64,000 nucleotides of DNA from Sphingomonas sp. LM7 (GCF_002002925.1 NZ_CP019511.1:1860001-1924000); one strand, 5' to 3'. Shown: positions 8,731-18,077, counted from the first letter of the stretch. Program-made: numbers and translations. Notes: generated by a model from the sequence alone, not told the origin.

Positions 8731-10115
8731 TACGAAACGGATTCGAAGCCGATCTTCTGCCGCTCCGGATCGGCGGTCGTCAGCCGCACCCTGACCGCAT
8801 CGCCGGGCGACGCGCAGCGCATCGCCAGCCGCGCCACGATCGGCAGATCGCATAGCTGTATTCGCGCCCCGCGATCGTCCGCGTCGGTGACGATCGCGGG
8901 GAAGACATCCCCTTCCCGCCCCCGCAGCATCACCGCTTCGGCCAGATCGATTACCGCGCGATCGATCTGCCCGCCGATCGCATCGGCGCGCGCCATCACC
9001 GCAGGCAGCTTCTCGAACGCCTCGGTCACCACCGCCGGGACCGGCAGACCGTTGGCGACCGCCAGCGTCGCGCGGATGACATAGCGGTCGGCGAGGCGGC
9101 GGAGCGGCGCGGTGGCATGGGCATAGCTCGCCGCGACCGCTGCATGCCACGGCACCACGCCGGGCTGGAACGCCGCATAGGACGCGCCCTGCCCGGCCCG
9201 GCGAACCGCCAGCATGAATGCGGCTTGCTTGGGATCGGCCGAATCGAGCGTCGCTTCGAACTGCGCGAGCGGCGCCATCGCCAGCCAGTCCAGCCCGAAC
9301 GCCGCCGCAGTCTGACGCAACCGCGCAACCGCGTGGTCGTCAGGCTCGGCCATCACCCGAAACAGTCCGGTCTGGTGCGCGCGCAGCACATCGGCGATCG
9401 CCATGTTCGCGGCGAGCGACAGCGCGGCGTTACGCTCCTCCGAGACCAGCCGCGGGCGGAACACCAATGCGAAGCGGCCATCTTCGTGCGCGTCCACTTC
9501 CTGCGCGGGCGGATCGACTCGAGCGGCACCGCGCCGGGCCTCGGCCGCCTGCAGGCGCAAGGTCAATTCGCCGAAACCCGTCGGCAAATCCTCATCGCGG
9601 ACGCTGTCATACGCGAGCTTGGCGCGGCTGCGAATGACTGCGCGCTCGGCGCCATCGAGATGCACGGTGCCGTCGGGCGCGACGCGAACCGTGAAGAGTA
9701 CCGCAGGCCGGGGACCGTCGGGCAACAGGCTCGCCGCGCCTTCGCTGAGCACAGGCGGGTAGAGCCCCGCCTTGCCGTCCGGCAAATAGAGCGTGGTGCC
9801 GCGGCGCCATGCCTCCGTGTCGAGCGCGCCGCCGTCGTCTACGAACCAGGCGACATCGGCGATGGCATAATGCAGCAGCAGATCGGCGCCGCTCGCTTCG
9901 ATCGCAAAGGCCTGATCGAGATCGGTCGCGCTGGCAGGATCGAGCGTGACGAAGTGGCGGTCGGTGCGATCGGCATGTTCGGTGGGCGCGCGGCGTGCGG
10001 CGGCCTCGGCGGCGGCCAGCACCGCGGGCGGGAAAGTCTCGGGCACCTGGAAGCGTGCACGGATCGCGGCGAGGCCGGGGGTGAGGCTGTTGGCGGGATC
10101 GGCGAGCGTCTTCAT
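8730..10115 (-). CDS. RNB-domain ribonuclease (RNase II/R-like, short form)
   Basis: 461 aa. The central part carries RNB signatures: DRTDRHFVTLDPASATDLDQA (Asp residues that bind the catalytic Mg), HYAIADVAWFVDDG, YPPVLSEGAASLLP, and the late motif YAHATAPLRRLADRYVIRA. The family degrades RNA 3' to 5'. It is shorter than RNase R or RNase II: there is no clear N-terminal cold-shock or S1 module, only a short C-terminal tail that could be a reduced OB fold. This short RNB form is common in sphingomonads. The start at 10115 (MKTLADPANS) is preferred; a longer in-frame extension upstream would run into the promoter of the divergent symporter gene. No functional tie to the sugar genes around it is apparent. 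Confidence 0.85.
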   Translation of the reverse strand: MKTLADPANSLTPGLAAIRARFQVPETFPPAVLAAAEAAARRAPTEHADRTDRHFVTLDPASATDLDQAFAIEASGADLLLHYAIADVAWFVDDGGALDTEAWRRGTTLYLPDGKAGLYPPVLSEGAASLLPDGPRPAVLFTVRVAPDGTVHLDGAERAVIRSRAKLAYDSVRDEDLPTGFGELTLRLQAAEARRGAARVDPPAQEVDAHEDGRFALVFRPRLVSEERNAALSLAANMAIADVLRAHQTGLFRVMAEPDDHAVARLRQTAAAFGLDWLAMAPLAQFEATLDSADPKQAAFMLAVRRAGQGASYAAFQPGVVPWHAAVAASYAHATAPLRRLADRYVIRATLAVANGLPVPAVVTEAFEKLPAVMARADAIGGQIDRAVIDLAEAVMLRGREGDVFPAIVTDADDRGARIQLCDLPIVARLAMRCASPGDAVRVRLTTADPERQKIGFESVS

Positions 10116-10199
10116 GCCCGCTCGGTACACGCGGGACCGCCTGTCCGGAAACCCCGCGCGCGAGGTGACACGTTGCCGCGCCTCGCCTAGTTCGATCGG

Positions 10200-11531
10200 A
10201 TGACGCTTTCGCCCCTGCCCATGAAGGCCCGGCTGATCCTGTTCGCCTTCGGGGACTTCGCGTTCAATCTCTACTGGCAGAGCATCATGCTCTTCCTGCT
10301 GTTCTATTACACCGACGCACTCGGGCTGCCGATGGCGACTGCGGCGGCGATCTACACCGCGGCGTCGATCTGGGATGGGATCGCCAGCTTCGTCGCCGGG
10401 GAAGTGACCGACCGACGGCCGCCCAAGCGCGGCTATGGCCGGGTGCTGATGCTGGGCAGCGTGCCGCTCGGGCTCGCCTGCGTGCTCACCTATGCGCCGC
10501 TCGGCACCGGGCCGGTCGGGCTGGCGCTGGTGGTGATCGGGCATCTGCTGTTCCGCACCGCTTATGCCGCGATCAACGTGCCGTATCTGGCGATGGGCGC
10601 GCGGATCAGCACCGACAGCCGCGACCGCGCGTTCGTTGCGGGTGCGCGGATGCTGTTCGGGACGCTGGCCTGGGTGGTGGTGGCGCGCGGGACGGTGCCG
10701 ATCGGCGCGTGGATCGGCGGCGATGCCGTGGCGGCGCAGGGCTTTCTATGGGCCGCAGTGCTGTTCGCGGCGCTGGGGACGGCGATCCTGATGCTGGTCG
10801 GCGCCACCTATCGCGAAGTCGCGATGCCGGCCGCCCCTGCCCCGCCCTCGATGCGCGCAAGCATCGCCAGCCTGTGCGCCAACCGCGCGTTCGTGACGCT
10901 CAACCTGGCGATGATGGCGATGATCGTCGCAGTCACCGTCCTCAACAAGTCGGTGCTCTACTACTTCAAATATTTCCTGGGCAGCGACGATGCCGGGCAG
11001 AGCGCGCTCGCCTGGATGGGGGTGGTAAGCGGCGTGGCGGTGCCGCTGTGGATGCTGCTCCAGCGCTGGCTGGGGACGCGCGCCTTGTGGTTCGTCGCGG
11101 CGTGCGCGTGCATGGCCGGGCTGGCCCTGTTCGCCACCGTGCATATGAAGACCCCGCTGGCGATGCAGCTGTTCCTGGTGGGGATGCAGGCGCTGATCGT
11201 CGGGCTGCACTTCGCCTATTGGGCGATGCTGCCCAACACGATCGAATATGGCGAGCAGGCGACCGGGCTGCGGGTGGAGGGCGCGGTGTTCGGCGCGGCG
11301 GCGCTGCTCCAGCGCGTGGCGATCGGGGTGGCGACGGCCATCCTTGGTTTGGGATTCGACAGCGCGGGCTATGTCGCCAACCAGGCGCAGAGCGAGGCGA
11401 CGCTGGCGGCGATGCGCTGGACGATCGCACTGGTGCCGCTTGGCGCGCTGGGGGTGTCGTGTGCGGTGATGTGGCTGAACCCGCTGGGCAAGGGGGCGCA
11501 TGCGCGGATTTTGAAGGGGCTGGCGCGCTGA
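10200..11531 (+). CDS. MFS sugar:cation symporter (GPH / MelB-like family)
   Basis: 443 aa with about 12 hydrophobic segments, matching the glycoside-pentoside-hexuronide:cation symporter family in length and in motifs such as FGDFAFNLYWQSIMLFLLF at the start, the early loop DGIASFVAGEVTDR, and YWAMLPNTIEYGEQ in the second half (MelB proteins have DTVEYGE at this place). It should move a mono- or oligosaccharide across the inner membrane with H+ or Na+. It lies between a ribonuclease and the beta-glucan genes, so glucose or a gluco-oligosaccharide is a reasonable guess. The start at 10200 has only a weak ribosome-binding site; M8 at 10221 is an alternative. Confidence 0.85.
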   Translation: MTLSPLPMKARLILFAFGDFAFNLYWQSIMLFLLFYYTDALGLPMATAAAIYTAASIWDGIASFVAGEVTDRRPPKRGYGRVLMLGSVPLGLACVLTYAPLGTGPVGLALVVIGHLLFRTAYAAINVPYLAMGARISTDSRDRAFVAGARMLFGTLAWVVVARGTVPIGAWIGGDAVAAQGFLWAAVLFAALGTAILMLVGATYREVAMPAAPAPPSMRASIASLCANRAFVTLNLAMMAMIVAVTVLNKSVLYYFKYFLGSDDAGQSALAWMGVVSGVAVPLWMLLQRWLGTRALWFVAACACMAGLALFATVHMKTPLAMQLFLVGMQALIVGLHFAYWAMLPNTIEYGEQATGLRVEGAVFGAAALLQRVAIGVATAILGLGFDSAGYVANQAQSEATLAAMRWTIALVPLGALGVSCAVMWLNPLGKGAHARILKGLAR

Positions 11532-11540
11532 CCTGTTTCT

Positions 11541-11701
11541 TCTCCCTGTGGGAGAGGTAGCGCAGCTTGGCGGCTCTGCCGCCTAACGGAGCTAGGTGAG
11601 GGTTTCCCGCTCTCGTTAGCGTGATCCCCTCACCCAGCTCCGACTAAGCCTCTGCTGCGCAGAGACTAAGTCCGCGCAACCCTCTCCCGACGGGAGAGGG
11701 G
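11541..11701. repeat. intergenic palindromic repeat, probable bidirectional terminator
   Basis: The 172-bp gap between convergent genes begins with a hairpin TCTCCC-TGT-GGGAGA (11541-11555) and ends with CCCTCTCCC-GAC-GGGAGAGGG (11680-11700). Between them GCTAGGTGAGGG and CCCTCACCCAGC form a further imperfect inverted pair. The whole piece looks like a GC-rich extragenic palindromic element of a type common between sphingomonad genes. Confidence 0.55.
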
Positions 11702-11703
11702 AA

Positions 11704-13995
11704 TTAGCCCGCCACCAGCTCGAACTGGGCATGCACCCCTTCGGCCTCGGCCGATGGCGCGACCCACACGTCGAAGGTGCCGGGCTCGACCGTCGGCTTG
11801 TTGTCGCGGCCGATGAAGAGGAGCAGCGCGCGGTTGAGCTTGAAGGTCACCGTTTCCGATGCGCCGGGCGCGAGCCTCAGCTTGCGGAAGGCCTTCAGCT
11901 CGCGGACCGGGCGCGTGATGCTCGCAGTGCGATCGCGGATGTAGAGCTGGACGACTTCCTCGGCGGCACGGGTGCCACGGTTGGTGATCGTCGCCGAGAC
12001 GCTCAGTTCACCGTCCCAGGCCAGGCTCGGCGCGGCCTTGAGATCGGCGTAGTCGATCTTGCCATAGGTCAGGCCGTGACCGAACGGATAGAGCGCCTTG
12101 TTGGGCATGCCCCGGTAATGCGCCTTGTACGGCTCGAGCTTGTCGTCCGACGGGTTGGGACGGCCGGTGGGCTTGTGCGCATAATAATATGGCTGCTGGC
12201 CCGGCGAGCGCGGGAAGCTGCACGGCAGGCGGCCCGAGGGGCTGTAGTCGCCGAAGAGCACATCGGCAGTGGCGTTGCCGCTCTCGGTGCCGAGGAACCA
12301 GGTGACGAGGATCGCCGGCGCGTTGGCGACTGCGCCCTGCAATGCCAGCGAGCGCCCGTTCTTGAGCACGACGACGACCGGCTTGCCGGTCGCGGCGACG
12401 GCCTCGGCGAGCGCCTGTTGCGCGGGCGGCACGACGATCTCGGCACGCGATTGTGCCTCGCCCGACATGTTCTCGCTTTCGCCGATCGCGAGCAGCACGA
12501 CGTCGGCGGCCTGCGCCGCGGCGACCGCGGCATCGATCCCGCCGGGAAGCACTTCGTCCACGCCCGAGCCGGCGGTGACGGTGACGCTATTCTTGTCGGT
12601 CACCGCATTGCGGACGCCCTCAGCAAGATCGATCGCGTAATCGTTGCTGCCATAGACCACCCAGGGGCCATTGAGGTCGTGCTTGCCCGAGGCGAACGGG
12701 CCGATGATCGCGATCTTCCTGCCCGCCTTGGGCAGCGGCAGCAGGTCGCCATCGTTCTTGAGCAGCACGATCGACTTGCGCCCGGCCTCACGCGCCAGCG
12801 CCTGGGCAGGCTTGGTGCGCGAGCGCGCCTTTTCGCGCTTGGCATCGATGCGGCGGAAGGGATCGTCGAACAGCCCGAGTGCGGCCTTGATCGCCAGCAC
12901 TTTCCGGACCGAATCATCGACGCGCGCCATGGGGACTTCGCCAGCCTCGACCAGCTCGGGCAGGTGCTTGCGGTAGAAGCCGCTGGTCATGCTCATGTCG
13001 ACGCCGGCGAGGAAGGCGAGCTTGGCGGCCTCGCGCGAATCCTTGGCGAAGCCATGGTCGATCATCTCCATGTCGCCGGTGTAATCGGAGACGACGAAGC
13101 CTTCGAAACCCCATTCCTGACGCAATATGCCGCGCATCAGCCATTCGTTGCCGGTGGCAGGAATGCCCGACAATTCGTTGAACGAGGCCATGAAAGTCAT
13201 TGCGCCTTCGCCGAGCGCGGCCTGGAATGGCGGGAAATAGATCTCGCGCAGCGTCCGCTCGGAAACGTCGACGGTGTTATAGTCGAGCCCGGCTTCGGCC
13301 GCGCCATAGGCGGCGAAATGCTTGGCGCAGGCCATCATCGAATCGAGCGCCTTCAAGTCCTTGCGCTGGAAGCCGCGGACGCGCGCGGCGGCCATGAGGT
13401 TGCCGAGATGAACGTCCTCGCCGGCGCCTTCCATCGTGCGGCCCCAGCGCTGGTCGCGCGCGATGTCGACCATCGGCGCGAAGGTCCAGTCGATCCCCGA
13501 CGCGGCGCCCTCGTAGGACGCCATCCGCGCAGTGCGCTCGGCAAGATCGGGATCGAAGCTCGCCGCCTCGCCGACCGGCACTGGGAAGATCGTGCGGTGG
13601 CCGTGAATGATGTCGGCAGCGAAGATCAACGGGATCTTGAGCCGCGATTCCTTGACCGCGGCGCTCTGCATCCGCCGCGCCATCTCGGCGCCGTTGCCGT
13701 TGAACACGCCTGCGATCTGCATTGTCCGGACTTCTTCGAGCTGCTGGTCGAAGCCCGGGCCGTTGCCCGCGGGATTGAGCGCGACCGCGACGCCGCCGGC
13801 CCAGGCCGCGGGCATGATCGTCAGCTGGCCGGCCTTTTCGGCGATCGTCATCTGGGCGACGAGGCCGTCGATGAACGCGGGGACCGGCAGCCGGGCCGCG
13901 GCCTGGAACAGCGCGCGCGCCGGGCTGGAGACCCAAGCCGCGACCGCACCCGCACCCATCAGCGCCGCGCGTCGCGAAATCCTGGTGTCGAGCAT
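11704..13995 (-). CDS. exported GH3 beta-glucosidase (BglX-like)
   Basis: 763 aa. The N-terminus is a twin-arginine signal (ISRRAALMGAGAVAAW). The GH3 barrel follows, with GHRTIFPVPVGEAASFD, CAKHFAAYGAAEAG and the nucleophile region FVVSDYTGDM (D304). The second domain contains GRKSIVLLKNDGDLLPLP and the acid/base-bearing loop, and a fibronectin III-like domain ends the protein. The family hydrolyses beta-linked gluco-oligosaccharides. It is divergent from the LacI regulator with the TGTAACCGGTTACA-like operator 94 bp upstream, and it shares this motif with the GH144-like gene, so beta-1,2-gluco-oligosaccharides are a plausible substrate (inference). The start at 13995 has a strong ribosome-binding site, GGGAGAGG. 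Confidence 0.93.
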   Translation of the reverse strand: MLDTRISRRAALMGAGAVAAWVSSPARALFQAAARLPVPAFIDGLVAQMTIAEKAGQLTIMPAAWAGGVAVALNPAGNGPGFDQQLEEVRTMQIAGVFNGNGAEMARRMQSAAVKESRLKIPLIFAADIIHGHRTIFPVPVGEAASFDPDLAERTARMASYEGAASGIDWTFAPMVDIARDQRWGRTMEGAGEDVHLGNLMAAARVRGFQRKDLKALDSMMACAKHFAAYGAAEAGLDYNTVDVSERTLREIYFPPFQAALGEGAMTFMASFNELSGIPATGNEWLMRGILRQEWGFEGFVVSDYTGDMEMIDHGFAKDSREAAKLAFLAGVDMSMTSGFYRKHLPELVEAGEVPMARVDDSVRKVLAIKAALGLFDDPFRRIDAKREKARSRTKPAQALAREAGRKSIVLLKNDGDLLPLPKAGRKIAIIGPFASGKHDLNGPWVVYGSNDYAIDLAEGVRNAVTDKNSVTVTAGSGVDEVLPGGIDAAVAAAQAADVVLLAIGESENMSGEAQSRAEIVVPPAQQALAEAVAATGKPVVVVLKNGRSLALQGAVANAPAILVTWFLGTESGNATADVLFGDYSPSGRLPCSFPRSPGQQPYYYAHKPTGRPNPSDDKLEPYKAHYRGMPNKALYPFGHGLTYGKIDYADLKAAPSLAWDGELSVSATITNRGTRAAEEVVQLYIRDRTASITRPVRELKAFRKLRLAPGASETVTFKLNRALLLFIGRDNKPTVEPGTFDVWVAPSAEAEGVHAQFELVAG

Positions 13996-14088
13996 TTCGT
14001 ACCTCTCCCTGATCGGCGCAATTCGAGGTCGAACGCGCCAGAATATCGACCGTGCCGCTGCGCAATCTTTTTGCTTGGCGCGGGGTTC

Positions 14089-14102
14089 CGTAACCGGTTA
14101 CA
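14089..14102. promoter_or_regulatory. operator CGTAACCGGTTACA (LacI-family regulon, site 1)
   Basis: A palindrome matching TGTAACCGGTTACA at 13 of 14 positions. It sits between the divergent GH3 and lacI-type genes, 94 bp from the GH3 start and 86 bp from the regulator start, the normal place for an autoregulating LacI repressor. Other copies are at 15223-15236 and 21461-21474. Confidence 0.75.
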
Positions 14103-14187
14103 TAACTTGTGCCGGGCGAGGATTGCAATCGCCCTTGCGGTCTGAAACGTAGGAAACATGCGTGGGACCGGAAACAGCAGGAGCAAA

Positions 14188-15198
14188 ATGGGAGAGGCCA
14201 CCATCCGCGATGTCGCCCGCCGCGCCGAAGTATCGGTCGCATCGGTGTCGCGCGCGCTCAACGGCCTCAACAATGTCCGCGGCGAGACCCGCGAGCGGAT
14301 CGTCGCCGCCGCGGCCGAGCTCGGCTATGTCCCGCATGCCGGCGCGCGCAGCCTGAGCCTGGCGCGGGCGCATGCGATCGGCGTCGTCCTGCCCGACCTG
14401 CACGGCGAATTCTTTTCCGAATGCGTGCGCGGCATGGACCGCGAGGCGAGCCGGCGCGGCTATCTGCTGCTGCTCTCGAACATGCACGACGACAGCGAGC
14501 AGGCCGCGGTGGCGCTTAGGGCAATGCGGGGGCGCGTCGACGGGCTGCTGGTGATGGCACCGCATATTCCGCCGGAATCGCTGGCGCGCGCGCTGCCCGC
14601 TGCGCTGCCCGCGGTGCTGATCAACGCGCCGGGCGAGATCGCGTCGCGCCCTGCCCTGCGGCTCGACAACCGCGCCGGTGCGCTGGCGATGGTCAGGCAC
14701 CTGCTCGACGGCGGCTATCGTCATATCGTCCATATCGCCGGGCCCGAGGGCAATGTCGACGCACAGGAGCGCGCGCAGGGCTTTCGCGACGCGCTGGCCG
14801 AGCTCGCACCCGACATGCCGGTGCGGATCATCGCGGGCGACTTCAACGAAGCCGCCGGCGAGGCGGCGGCGCGGCAGATCCTGGCGAGCGGCGAGCCGTG
14901 CGACGCGGTGTTCGCCGCCAACGACATGATGGCGATCGGCTGCCTCCATTCGCTGCGCCAGGCGGGCAAGCGGGTGCCCGAGGACCTGGCGGTGGCGGGC
15001 TTCGACGACGTGCCGCTCGCGCGCTATCTCGCGCTCACCACGATCCAGGTGCGCATTGCCGAGATCGGCGCGCGCGCGGTTTCGCGGCTGATCGACATGC
15101 TCGAAGGCCACGGCCCGGGCGCGCCGATCGAGCTGCACGCGCCCGAACTGATCGCGCGCGCCACCACCGCCGCCCGCACGGGGGCCGCCCATGGCTGA
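14188..15198 (+). CDS. LacI-family transcriptional regulator
   Basis: 336 aa. The N-terminal helix-turn-helix is textbook LacI (TIRDVARRAEVSVASVSRAL), followed by the hinge region and a periplasmic-binding-protein-like effector domain (AIGVVLPDLHGEFFSECVRG; CDAVFAANDMMAIGCL; VAGFDDVPLARYLALTTIQ). Such proteins repress sugar genes until a sugar or sugar phosphate binds. The start at 14188 is preferred because AGGAG precedes it at good spacing; a 10-codon extension from 14158 is possible. Its own promoter region carries the TGTAACCGGTTACA-like palindrome, and the same palindrome precedes the GH144-like gene and the TonB receptor at 18250-21174, so this protein is the best candidate reader of that site. 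Confidence 0.93.
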   Translation: MGEATIRDVARRAEVSVASVSRALNGLNNVRGETRERIVAAAAELGYVPHAGARSLSLARAHAIGVVLPDLHGEFFSECVRGMDREASRRGYLLLLSNMHDDSEQAAVALRAMRGRVDGLLVMAPHIPPESLARALPAALPAVLINAPGEIASRPALRLDNRAGALAMVRHLLDGGYRHIVHIAGPEGNVDAQERAQGFRDALAELAPDMPVRIIAGDFNEAAGEAAARQILASGEPCDAVFAANDMMAIGCLHSLRQAGKRVPEDLAVAGFDDVPLARYLALTTIQVRIAEIGARAVSRLIDMLEGHGPGAPIELHAPELIARATTAARTGAAHG

Positions 15199-15222
15199 GC
15201 GGGCAATTTTTTCGCTTCCTGA

Positions 15223-15236
15223 TGTAACCGGTTTCA
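15223..15236. promoter_or_regulatory. operator TGTAACCGGTTTCA (LacI-family regulon, site 2)
   Basis: Matches TGTAACCGGTTACA at 13 of 14 positions. It lies in the 105-bp gap between the regulator and the GH144-like gene, 68 bp before the latter's start, so that gene probably has its own controlled promoter. Confidence 0.7.
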
Positions 15237-15303
15237 AGACACCCCTCCTGGGAGGCGGCGTGCTCGCGCGCCGCCTCCCGTCTTTTTGGGGTATGAGGAC
15301 AAG

Positions 15304-16740
15304 ATGATCGATCGACGCGCTTTGCTTACCCGTTCCTCGCTGCTCGCCGCGGCGACTGCCCTGCCCGCCTGCACGCCTATGGCCCGGCCCGGCGCCGCGC
15401 CCGCGGGCAACAGCCTTCCCGATTTCTATGCCGATATCGAGGAGCGGACCTTCCGCTGGTTCTGGGACACGGTGAACCGCAAGAACGGGATGGTGCCCGA
15501 TCGCTGGCCGACGCCGAGCTTCTGCTCGATCGCCTCGATCGGGTTCGCGCTGACCGCCTACGCGGTCGGCGTCGAGCGCGGCTGGTGCACGCGCGTCGAA
15601 GCGCGCGACCTGACGCTGACCACGCTGCGCTTCCTGTGGAACGCGCCGCAGGGCCCCGAGCGCAGCGGCAAGGCCGGGCATAAGGGCTTCTTCTACCATT
15701 TCCTCGACATGGAGACCGGGCATCGCTTCCGCGAAGTCGAGCTTTCGAGCGTCGATACCGCCCTGTTGCTGATGGGGGTGCTGTTTGCCGGGCGCTATTA
15801 CGACCGCGACGATGCCGCCGAGGCCGAGATCCGCAGCCGCGCGCAGGCGATCTATGCGCGGGCCGACTGGAATTTCTTCCGCAGCGACGGGCGCAAGCCG
15901 GTGTCGATGGGCTGGCACCCCGAGACCGGGCTGATCCCGGCGAACTGGACCGGCTATAACGAGGGGATGTGCGTCTATGTGCTCGGGCTCGGCGCGCCGC
16001 AGCATCCGCTGCCCGCCGACAGTTGGAACGTCTGGGCCTCGACCTACGCCCATTCGTGGCGTGGCGAAGGCGCCACCCGCCACTTGGCCTTCGCGCCGCT
16101 GTTCGGCCACCAGTACAGCCAGGTGTGGATCGATTTCCGCGGCATCCAGGACGCGACGATGCGCGAGGCGGGGTTCGACTATTTCGAGAATAGCCGCCGC
16201 GCGGCCTATGCCAACCGCGCCTATTGCACCGCCAACCCGCAGCGCTGGGACGGCTGGTCGAAGGATGTCTGGGGGCTCACTGCGTGCGACGGGCCGGGCA
16301 ATCACCGGCTGCCGTTCAAGGGCGAGACGCGCGAATTCTTCGGCTACGCTGCGCGCGGGCCGCTGAGCCAGCCCGACGAACGCGACGACGGCACGCTGGC
16401 GCCGACCGCGGCGCTCGGCTGCCTGCCCTTCGCGCCCGAGATCGTCATCCCGTGCGCACAGGCGCTGCGCCGCGAGCATGGCGACCGGCTCTACGGAAAG
16501 TACGGGTTCCTCGACTCGTTCAACCCGAGCTTCAAATATACCGGCGTGAAGCCCGAAAAGGGTTCGGTGGACCCGGTGAAGGGCTGGGTCGACGACGATT
16601 ATCTTGGCATCGACCAGGGCCCGATCCTGCTCCAGGCGGCCAATTACCGGAACGACTTCGTGTGGAACCGCATGCGCGGGGATCTGTCGATCCAACGCGG
16701 GCTGAAGCTGGCCGGGTTCACCGGAGGGTGGCTGGGTTAG
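15304..16740 (+). CDS. glycoamylase-domain lipoprotein, probable GH144 endo-beta-1,2-glucanase
   Basis: 478 aa. The N-terminus has two arginines and a lipobox (ALPAC, C23), so the product is probably a lipoprotein. The rest matches the glycoamylase-like (alpha/alpha)6-barrel family: FYADIEERTFRWFWDTVN, CSIASIGFALTAYAVG, FYHFLDMETGHRF, SVDTALLLMGVL, PANWTGYNEGMCVYVLGLG, FGHQYSQVWIDFRG, WGLTACDGP and DDDYLGIDQGPILLQ. Several members of this family have been shown to be endo-beta-1,2-glucanases (GH144); others are described only as glucoamylase-like. Beside a GH3 glucosidase and a LacI regulator it probably cuts a linear beta-1,2-glucan, but the substrate is inferred. The start at 15304 has GAGGA upstream. 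Confidence 0.83.
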   Translation: MIDRRALLTRSSLLAAATALPACTPMARPGAAPAGNSLPDFYADIEERTFRWFWDTVNRKNGMVPDRWPTPSFCSIASIGFALTAYAVGVERGWCTRVEARDLTLTTLRFLWNAPQGPERSGKAGHKGFFYHFLDMETGHRFREVELSSVDTALLLMGVLFAGRYYDRDDAAEAEIRSRAQAIYARADWNFFRSDGRKPVSMGWHPETGLIPANWTGYNEGMCVYVLGLGAPQHPLPADSWNVWASTYAHSWRGEGATRHLAFAPLFGHQYSQVWIDFRGIQDATMREAGFDYFENSRRAAYANRAYCTANPQRWDGWSKDVWGLTACDGPGNHRLPFKGETREFFGYAARGPLSQPDERDDGTLAPTAALGCLPFAPEIVIPCAQALRREHGDRLYGKYGFLDSFNPSFKYTGVKPEKGSVDPVKGWVDDDYLGIDQGPILLQAANYRNDFVWNRMRGDLSIQRGLKLAGFTGGWLG

Positions 16741-16801
16741 GGTGGCCGCAAGCGGCGCTGGTGGCCAGGCCCTCTCTACCACGCCCTGCGGGCGAGGTTC
16801 A

Positions 16802-16826
16802 CCTCCCCCGCTTCGCGGAGGAATTT
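16802..16826. terminator. candidate terminator between convergent genes
   Basis: The 131-bp gap contains CCTCCCCCGC-TTCG-CGGAGG followed by AATTTT, a short GC-rich hairpin (with a bulge) before a T-rich stretch. The surrounding bases resemble a degenerate piece of the intergenic repeats seen elsewhere in the window. Confidence 0.4.
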
Positions 16827-16871
16827 TGGATGTCGGAACGCTCTGGCCTGAATGGTCGGCGGAAGCTTTTG

Positions 16872-18077
16872 TCAGTCGACTAATTCGCCCTTCAGCCGAC
16901 CATAGCGCGCGAGTGACGGCGCAACGAATACGGCGCGGTCGGCCAGCGCGGAATAGCGGCTGAAACGGACGTCGCCGAAGTCATATTCGCGCGAGCGGCT
17001 GGCAACTGTCAGGGACACCAGCTTCCAGAGATGCCGTTTGTCCGCGTGCCCCATGTTGCTCTCGAGTTCGATGAGCAGGAGGCCGCGTTCGAGATCGGGA
17101 AACGATATGATCGCGCCGGTGCGCTCCATCGATGCCAGCGGCACTTCGGCGGAGACCGACACCCGCAGCGAGCGGCTGGCGACGACATAGCGCACGGTCG
17201 GCGGATAGTCCGCACGGAAGGACATTCTGAGATCCCCGACCGACCGCAGCCCCTTTGGCGCGCTTCCAATGCCGCGCGCAAGCCGATGGCCCGCCTCTTG
17301 GCGGAAGCAGGAGACGTTGACCGACAAGGTCAGCAGATGTGCCCGTATCCAGGTCTCGGCGCGATTTCCGCGGCCGGGGTAGTCAGCGCCCCCTTCGATC
17401 GGCAATTCGGAGACGGGTACGAACGCCGGCTTGACGCGCCACGCCGCGGCGGTGGCCGCACGTTGCGCATCCTCGGATTTCCGCACTGCCGCCGCTGCCC
17501 GCGCGATCCAGCTCGCCATCCCCGGCGCGTCCGCAGGAAGCTCCCAGACGCTTTCGATCGTCAGCGGCTCGAGCGGTAGCGCAAGCCGCTCGAGCTGGTT
17601 CAGCGCAAGACTCGTCCGGCTCAGATTTTGTTGTGCGCCCAGGCTGACATTGCGGGCCAGCATCAAGTCGCGTTCGCGCTCCTCGACGGCCAGCGCGATG
17701 CGCGCGGTTCGTTCTTCGGCTGCATCGGCGCGGTTTTCGGCGCGAAGCGCGCGCGCATCGGCCCGCAGGAGAGAGTGCTGCGCGTTCCGGATGCGCAGAT
17801 CCTCCTGCGCCGCGCGCTTATCGGCTATCGCCTTCGCTGCGGCGTCGCTTCGTTCGCGCTGCTTCACCACGGTCTCGAAGCCGAAGGACATCGCGCTTAT
17901 CGAAGCCCCGCCCAAGATCAGCGCAGCAGTGACGAAGCCTGCGGCAGTGAGTTGCTTGCGGCCATGCTCGTCCTCGACCGTCGGCTTGCGGCCGAGAAGT
18001 GCCCACAGGGCCGATGCCAGAGCGAGGGCGATGGCAGCCCATTTCAGCAGCGCAAGCATCGAACCACTGTCGATCAT
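16872..18077 (-). CDS. membrane-anchored coiled-coil protein of unknown function
   Basis: 401 aa; I do not recognise a family. Two hydrophobic helices lie near the N-terminus (residues about 8-28 and 44-66). They are followed by a long Ala/Glu/Arg-rich stretch with coiled-coil character (about 72-165, for example AAAKAIADKRAAQEDLRIR). The C-terminal half is globular, with a few Trp and one Cys and repeated beta-like segments (PPTVRYVVASRSLRVSVSAE). This suggests a protein anchored in the inner membrane with a helical stalk and a distal domain. It lies downstream of the TonB receptor on the same strand but is separated by 172 bp containing a probable terminator, so it may have its own promoter. 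M7 (18059) is an alternative start. Confidence 0.75.
   Translation of the reverse strand: MIDSGSMLALLKWAAIALALASALWALLGRKPTVEDEHGRKQLTAAGFVTAALILGGASISAMSFGFETVVKQRERSDAAAKAIADKRAAQEDLRIRNAQHSLLRADARALRAENRADAAEERTARIALAVEERERDLMLARNVSLGAQQNLSRTSLALNQLERLALPLEPLTIESVWELPADAPGMASWIARAAAAVRKSEDAQRAATAAAWRVKPAFVPVSELPIEGGADYPGRGNRAETWIRAHLLTLSVNVSCFRQEAGHRLARGIGSAPKGLRSVGDLRMSFRADYPPTVRYVVASRSLRVSVSAEVPLASMERTGAIISFPDLERGLLLIELESNMGHADKRHLWKLVSLTVASRSREYDFGDVRFSRYSALADRAVFVAPSLARYGRLKGELVD

Noticed and set aside
5422..9150. Minus-strand open frame of 1242 codons
   Set aside because: It covers the hybrid kinase and part of the ribonuclease gene, has no recognisable domain, and shows the Arg/His/Gln-rich composition of an antisense frame.
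11731..16782. Large antisense frames opposite the second GH3, the LacI regulator and the GH144-like gene (804 and 894 codons)
   Set aside because: The opposite strands carry fully conserved GH3, LacI and glycoamylase-family proteins with proper starts; the antisense frames have no family features.
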